A stretch of DNA of 10,630 nucleotides from a bacterium (lineage in GTDB: Bacteria; Fidelibacterota; Marinisomatia; Marinisomatales; JAHJCW01). A model generated the notes under the pieces. The model saw only the letters and a list, made by a program, of their open reading frames with translations. It did not search any database and was not told where the DNA came from. The translations under genes were made by a program, and so were the position numbers. The stretch lies in the NCBI GenBank assembly GCA_030621275.1, contig JAUXHY010000019.1, positions 1 to 10,630 of the forward strand. The letters are read 5' to 3'. This document shows, piece by piece, positions 7,525 to 10,630 of this stretch (position 1 is its first letter; every line of letters starts with the position of its first letter).

Positions 7525-8235
7525 ATTCCCAAGTTTTTCCAAAAACTTTTTCGTGTTAAACATGATTTTTCGATACTCGAAAAAGTTATTCATTATCGAT
7601 TCAATGATCTAAATATACTTAATCAAGCATTTACTCATAGATCTCTTAATTCTGAACCAAAAATGAATTACGAACGTTTAGAATTTCTTGGAGATGCAGT
7701 ACTTGATATTATTATAAGCAAATTGCTTATGGCGGAATTTCCCGCTGGAGATGAAGGATTATTAACAAAGAAAAGAGCAGCTATTGTACAAAGAAGCTTT
7801 TTAGCCTACGTGGGTGAATCCTTAAGCTTGTTAAATTACCTCCGTATTGATCAAGGGATTGATATTACACAAAATAAAGTCGCAACTAAGCAAAATGCTA
7901 ATTTGGTTGAATCAATAATTGGTGCTGTTTACTTAGACGGTGGTTTGGAACCATGCAGAGATTTAGTTTTAAGAGTTGTATGGTCTCATCGACAGGAAGC
8001 TTGGAAAACATCAAATTATAAAGGCAGATTGATTGAATATTGTCATTCAAATTCATTCGAGAGTCCTGTATTTCATACTACAAATGTTTCAGGTCCAGAT
8101 CATGATAAAATCTATGAAATTCACGTCCAAATAGGCGATAGGATTTTTCCAACAGCGATCGAATCAAATAAAAAAGCCGCAGAACAAACAGCGGCTTCTA
8201 ATGCTATTACAATTCTGAATGGAATTGACCGTTAA
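7525..8235 (+). CDS. rnc: Ribonuclease III, apparent AUU start
   Basis: RNase III cleaves double-stranded RNA, notably the rRNA precursor. Read from 7525 the protein has 236 residues, the normal family length. Residues 17-40 (ILEKVIHYRFND...QAFTHRS) form the family's N-terminal helices and HRS motif, followed by the signature ERLEFLGDAVL (50-60), with metal ligands E53 and D57. The second acidic pair reads N126 and E129, where most relatives have Asp and Glu. A double-stranded-RNA-binding domain covers about 163-232, with the KKAAEQTAA helix. Upstream of the ATG at 7663 no in-frame ATG, GTG or TTG exists before the stop at 7519-7521, and starting at 7663 would delete the HRS helix. An AUU start at 7525 (or 7522) is the best reading. 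Sequencing error is the main alternative. Linkage to the fab operon is common in bacteria. Confidence 0.85.
   Translation: MPKFFQKLFRVKHDFSILEKVIHYRFNDLNILNQAFTHRSLNSEPKMNYERLEFLGDAVLDIIISKLLMAEFPAGDEGLLTKKRAAIVQRSFLAYVGESLSLLNYLRIDQGIDITQNKVATKQNANLVESIIGAVYLDGGLEPCRDLVLRVVWSHRQEAWKTSNYKGRLIEYCHSNSFESPVFHTTNVSGPDHDKIYEIHVQIGDRIFPTAIESNKKAAEQTAASNAITILNGIDR
7531..7587 (+). repeat. Competing inverted repeats at the start of rnc
   Basis: Four complementary arms lie 6-63 bases inside rnc: AAGTTTTT (7531-7538), AAAAACTTTTTCG (7541-7553), TTTTTCG (7566-7572) and CGAAAAAGTT (7578-7587). Arm 1 pairs with the start of arm 2. The last ten bases of arm 2 pair perfectly with arm 4 across a 24-base loop. 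Arm 3 pairs with the first seven bases of arm 4 across a five-base loop. These pairings exclude each other. The sequence is AT-rich, so some of this may be chance. Confidence 0.4.
8166..8197 (-). terminator. Intrinsic terminator of the minus-strand operon, inside rnc
   Basis: Read on the minus strand, AAGCCGC (8197-8191) and GCGGCTT (8180-8174) form a perfect seven-base stem with five G-C pairs and a ten-base loop, followed at once by TTTTATTT. It begins 42 bases after the stop codon of the isomerase gene, the expected place for an intrinsic terminator. It lies within the coding sequence of the dsRNA-binding domain of rnc, where the stem is made by two Ala-Ala codon pairs. On the plus strand no T-tract follows, so it should act only for leftward transcription. 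Confidence 0.6.
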
Positions 8236-8239
8236 GAAA

Positions 8240-9283
8240 TTATTCTATTTCTTCTAAAGCTTTTTTCAATTTATTTATTTTTTCAACAGGAGACGGATCA
8301 GTATTATGCAGAATTGCACACCAATAACTTAACCAATCACCATAATTTATTAAATAAAGTAATCGCTCCAAATTATTAGCACCTTCTGCGTTTACTTCAT
8401 GCTGAATAATATCAATATCATTTAAAAGTGATTTCGTAATCTCCTGACGAGCACGTACTCGCTCATTGTCATTTTCATCCCTTAACCAAATTACTGACAG
8501 TTCAGATAACAAATCTGCATTATTACCCCAACCAACGATTTCATTATGGTTCATTTCCGGAATTTCATTGTGATAAGCAAGCATTTTGGAATTCTCACAT
8601 AATTGTCCTTTCCATCGTAAAGCGACTACACCGGTTGTATCGGTAATTCCATAAATTATTGGAATCATTCCGTAAATATCTTTTGCCATCTTAAAAATTG
8701 GATTTGATGCGTCTCCAATCGAATTAGTATCACGTTTCATCTCTAAAGGACTAATTGAATTTGCAAGATCATCAATAAGAACATTAGATATAAATCCAAT
8801 TTTATTAAGTAAATACAACATTGGGACAAAAGAGTAAGCCAATGCAGCACGAGGTTGAAGTCCCCCGGGAATTGCAATTAAGTCAAATCCTTTAGATTGA
8901 ATATTTTCTGACAATTTGCCACCCGTGGATATCCCGCAAATCATTGCTCCTTTATTGAGAGCATCCTCATATGCACTCAATGATTCTTCGGTATTACCGG
9001 AGTATGAAGAACAAATTACAAGAGTCTTTTTATTTACCCAATTTGGTAATGAATAATTTCTATTTACATAAAACGGTACAGTTAATTCATTTTGGGTGAT
9101 TGTCTTTACAACATCTCCGCCAATAGCCGAGCCACCCATTCCCGCAACTACAATATTAGTACAAGCAGAATAATCATTCTGTAAATTAATTTGTTCACCA
9201 ATAGTTATGGCTTCTTTAATTTGATCTGTGAAATTATAAATAGCTCCAAACATATCTTGGGGATCAATTTTTGATTTATCCAT
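8240..9283 (-). CDS. Bifunctional phosphoglucose/phosphomannose isomerase
   Basis: This 347-residue protein is a SIS-fold sugar isomerase of the PGI/PMI type described from archaea and found in several bacterial phyla. It interconverts fructose-6-phosphate with glucose-6-phosphate and mannose-6-phosphate. The first SIS domain has GMGGSAIGGD (48-57) and the phosphate-binding CSSYSGNTEE (91-100), followed by GLQPRAALAYS (141-151). In the second half, E230 (LCENSK) and H246 (PEMNHNEIVGW) are 16 residues apart. That matches the catalytic Glu203/His219 pair I recall from the Pyrobaculum enzyme. The ATG at 9283 has AAGGA about nine bases upstream, and the gene starts one base after the polyprenyl synthase stop. 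The nearby phosphomannomutase suggests a route to mannose-1-phosphate and sugar nucleotides. Its stop is four bases from that of convergent rnc. Confidence 0.88.
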   Translation of the reverse strand: MDKSKIDPQDMFGAIYNFTDQIKEAITIGEQINLQNDYSACTNIVVAGMGGSAIGGDVVKTITQNELTVPFYVNRNYSLPNWVNKKTLVICSSYSGNTEESLSAYEDALNKGAMICGISTGGKLSENIQSKGFDLIAIPGGLQPRAALAYSFVPMLYLLNKIGFISNVLIDDLANSISPLEMKRDTNSIGDASNPIFKMAKDIYGMIPIIYGITDTTGVVALRWKGQLCENSKMLAYHNEIPEMNHNEIVGWGNNADLLSELSVIWLRDENDNERVRARQEITKSLLNDIDIIQHEVNAEGANNLERLLYLINYGDWLSYWCAILHNTDPSPVEKINKLKKALEEIE

Positions 9284-9284
9284 T

Positions 9285-10259
9285 TTACTTTTTCCTTTTC
9301 CAAACGAATTCAGTTAGTTGTTCTAATTGTCCTCTTTTTTCTTTAGGGATAATTAATAAGTTGTTTTGAGCAGATTCAGTATATTTTTTTGCCATATTTT
9401 CTGCTGATTCTAAAATACCATTGTCTACGAAATATTCACGTAAATTTTCTAATGCTATCTTAATATCACTATTTATTGCTTCATTCCATTTCTGCTTCCA
9501 CCCTTTTGCATTGTTTTCACGCGCTAAAACAGTCAAAATAGTTTGCTTTCCAGCAATCAGATCACTCCCTAAACTTTTACCCATTGATTTAGAATCACTA
9601 AATATTTCCAATATATCATCTTGAATTTGAAATGCTATTCCCAAATTTAATCCATAAGATCGTAATTCTTCAGTTACGGAATCAGGTTGGTTACCAAGGA
9701 CACCTCCCAATTCAGCACAAAAACCGATTAGCCAACCTGTTTTCTTTTTTATCATAGTCAAATATTGATCTAATTTAATTCCATAATTATGTTCAAACTC
9801 TTTATCATATGCTTGTCCCTCACAAACATATAATGTCGCTTTATTAAAAGCGTGAACTGCTTTTAATGGATTTGTTTTAACCTTTGTAATCAATATTTGA
9901 CCAATTGCATAAATCCCATCTCCGGCAAGTATGGCTGTGGAATCATCCCATTTTGTATGAACGGTTGCCTTCCCATGACGCAAATGATCATTATCCATTA
10001 TATCGTCATGTACAAGAGTAAAATTGTGTAATAACTCAACTGCTAATCCGGCATTTAATAGATCATCTTTACTTGCGCCGTAAACAGACCCAACAAGGTT
10101 TACAATAATTGGACGAAGGCGTTTTCCTTTACCCTCCATAATATACCTAATAGGGTCGTAAATATATTTTGGCTCAGAATCTAATGGAAAACTTTGAAGT
10201 TTTTCATTGATTTCAAAACGGAGTTGTTCGATATGATCTAAAAAATAATCAGTGACCAA
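9285..10259 (-). CDS. Polyprenyl diphosphate synthase (short-chain type)
   Basis: This trans-prenyltransferase extends allylic diphosphates with isopentenyl diphosphate. The 324-residue sequence has GKGKRLRP (43-50), the first Asp-rich motif DDIMD (85-89) within LLHNFTLVHDDIMDND, RHGKATVH (94-101), and the second motif DDILE (214-218) within GIAFQIQDDILEIF, then GSDLIAGKQT. The last acidic position of the second motif is Glu rather than the usual Asp. The first motif lacks the two-residue insertion typical of many bacterial FPP synthases. A farnesyl or geranylgeranyl product is possible, but chain length cannot be fixed by eye. The start is TTG (10259-10257) inside the end of the upstream phosphomutase gene (11-base overlap), supported by GGAG seven bases before it. 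The isomerase gene follows after one base. Confidence 0.9.
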   Translation of the reverse strand: MVTDYFLDHIEQLRFEINEKLQSFPLDSEPKYIYDPIRYIMEGKGKRLRPIIVNLVGSVYGASKDDLLNAGLAVELLHNFTLVHDDIMDNDHLRHGKATVHTKWDDSTAILAGDGIYAIGQILITKVKTNPLKAVHAFNKATLYVCEGQAYDKEFEHNYGIKLDQYLTMIKKKTGWLIGFCAELGGVLGNQPDSVTEELRSYGLNLGIAFQIQDDILEIFSDSKSMGKSLGSDLIAGKQTILTVLARENNAKGWKQKWNEAINSDIKIALENLREYFVDNGILESAENMAKKYTESAQNNLLIIPKEKRGQLEQLTEFVWKRKK

Positions 10260-10630
10260 CTTCTATCTCCAGTTTTCCGATTGTTAATAATTTTGATAAT
10301 ACTAATTCTTTAATTTCTTCCATACGTTCCTGAGTATTAGCTTCAAATCGGCAGACAATTACGGGTTGCGTATTCGATGAACGAACTAATCCCCAACCAT
10401 CTCCGAATCGTATCCGCACACCATCAATCGTCGAGCAATCGTAATTTGCGATAAAATATTCTTCCGCCTCTTTAGCGACACGAAATTTCTCTTCGTCGGA
10501 TTCACACGCCATACGCATTTCCGGTGTTGAATAATATTTAGGTAATATTGCTTTCAACTCTGATAACGTTTTATCAGTTCTCGATAATAACTGTATTAAG
10601 CGCGCAGCGACATATAACGCATCATCGAAT
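10249..10630 (-). CDS. Phosphomannomutase/phosphoglucomutase, C-terminal part (5' end outside window)
   Basis: The minus-strand frame is open from the right edge (last whole codon 10627-10629) to the stop at 10249-10251, so only about the last 126 residues are present. It begins DDALYVAARLIQLLSRT, the end of domain 3 in alpha-D-phosphohexomutases. Then comes LPKYYSTPEMR and a domain-4 segment with the phosphate-binding loop GWGLVRSSNTQPVIVCRFEA, in which RSSNT contacts the substrate phosphate in this family. The PKYYSTPE and NTQP wording favours the ManB/AlgC-type PMM/PGM subgroup over GlmM. Substrate preference is not certain. It acts in the cytosol, turning mannose-6-phosphate (or glucose-6-phosphate) into the 1-phosphate, which pairs naturally with the isomerase two genes downstream. 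Its end overlaps the polyprenyl synthase start by 11 bases. Confidence 0.9.
   Translation of the reverse strand, partial: FDDALYVAARLIQLLSRTDKTLSELKAILPKYYSTPEMRMACESDEEKFRVAKEAEEYFIANYDCSTIDGVRIRFGDGWGLVRSSNTQPVIVCRFEANTQERMEEIKELVLSKLLTIGKLEIEVGH
10267..10270 (-). promoter_or_regulatory. GGAG ribosome-binding site for a TTG start
   Basis: On the minus strand GGAG lies seven bases before the TTG at 10259-10257, inside the coding end of the phosphomutase gene. No ATG or GTG fits the family N-terminus nearby (the next in-frame Met is residue 41), so this site decides the TTG start of the polyprenyl diphosphate synthase. Confidence 0.6.

Noticed and set aside
7495..7530. fabF-rnc fusion by ribosomal frameshifting
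   Set aside because: The fabF stop (7514-7516) precedes a stop in the rnc frame (7519-7521), so a shift before the fabF stop would end at 7521 and could not enter rnc.
7562..7612. ATG at 7562 as an alternative rnc start
   Set aside because: It is in another frame and stops at 7610-7612 after 16 codons. The rnc frame itself reads as RNase III through this region, so no frameshift is needed.
7663..8235. rnc starting at the ATG at 7663 (190 residues)
   Set aside because: It would remove the N-terminal helices and the HRS motif that are plainly encoded upstream in the same frame, and no Shine-Dalgarno precedes it.
8234..8253. Plus-strand terminator after rnc (AAGAAAT / ATTTCTT stem with T-rich sequence beyond)
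   Set aside because: The seven-base stem has a single G-C pair and the T-rich stretch is separated from it by CTAAAGC; too weak to call.
1..10630. CRISPR arrays, insertion sequences, tRNA or rRNA genes, attachment sites
   Set aside because: No spaced direct repeats, transposase-like proteins, terminal repeats or tRNA-like folds were seen; the genes are housekeeping and uniform in base composition.

Overview
The window is compact, AT-rich bacterial chromosome with 13 protein genes and no long non-coding stretch. The gene order is yceD-rpmF-plsX-fabH-fabD-fabG-acpP-fabF-rnc. A TTG/TAnnTTTG-type promoter, the form used by the Bacteroidota sigma factor, lies in front of yceD. Several genes also carry recognisable Shine-Dalgarno (SD) sequences. 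Together these suggest the Bacteroidota/Chlorobiota/Ignavibacteriota (FCB) assemblage, perhaps an Ignavibacteria- or Kapabacteria-like lineage. The phylum guess is inference; no marker gene here settles it.

Layout. Positions 1-398 hold the 3' end of a SPOR-domain (peptidoglycan-binding) protein. It is followed after 15 bases by an unrecognised six-helix membrane protein (414-1589). A short gap (1590-1647) holds a promoter and a 16-base inverted repeat. From 1648 to 8235 runs one dense plus-strand block: a DUF177/YceD protein, ribosomal protein L32, PlsX, the type II fatty-acid synthesis genes fabH, fabD, fabG, acpP and fabF, and RNase III. Many junctions overlap or nearly touch (ATGA between plsX and fabH, 1 base between fabH and fabD, 8-base overlap between fabD and fabG), so co-transcription and translational coupling are likely. 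On the minus strand, reading leftwards from the right edge, come the end of a phosphomannomutase/phosphoglucomutase, a polyprenyl diphosphate synthase and a bifunctional phosphoglucose/phosphomannose isomerase. The isomerase gene meets rnc tail to tail with 4 bases between stop codons.

How the genes work together. FabD makes malonyl-ACP on the carrier AcpP. FabH starts chains, and FabF and FabG elongate and reduce them. PlsX takes acyl-ACP to acyl-phosphate for phospholipid synthesis. L32 and YceD link the operon to ribosome production, and RNase III to rRNA processing. The minus-strand trio supplies hexose-phosphate interconversion and isoprenoid precursors.

No new multi-gene system, mobile element, CRISPR array or RNA gene was seen. 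The unusual signals are regulatory. RNase III can only be read at full length from an AUU start codon, with competing inverted repeats just inside its coding region. A very GC-rich hairpin sits at codons 11-17 of fabF, just after acpP. The minus-strand operon appears to terminate inside the 3' end of rnc. The yceD promoter lies so close to the start codon that the mRNA should be nearly leaderless.
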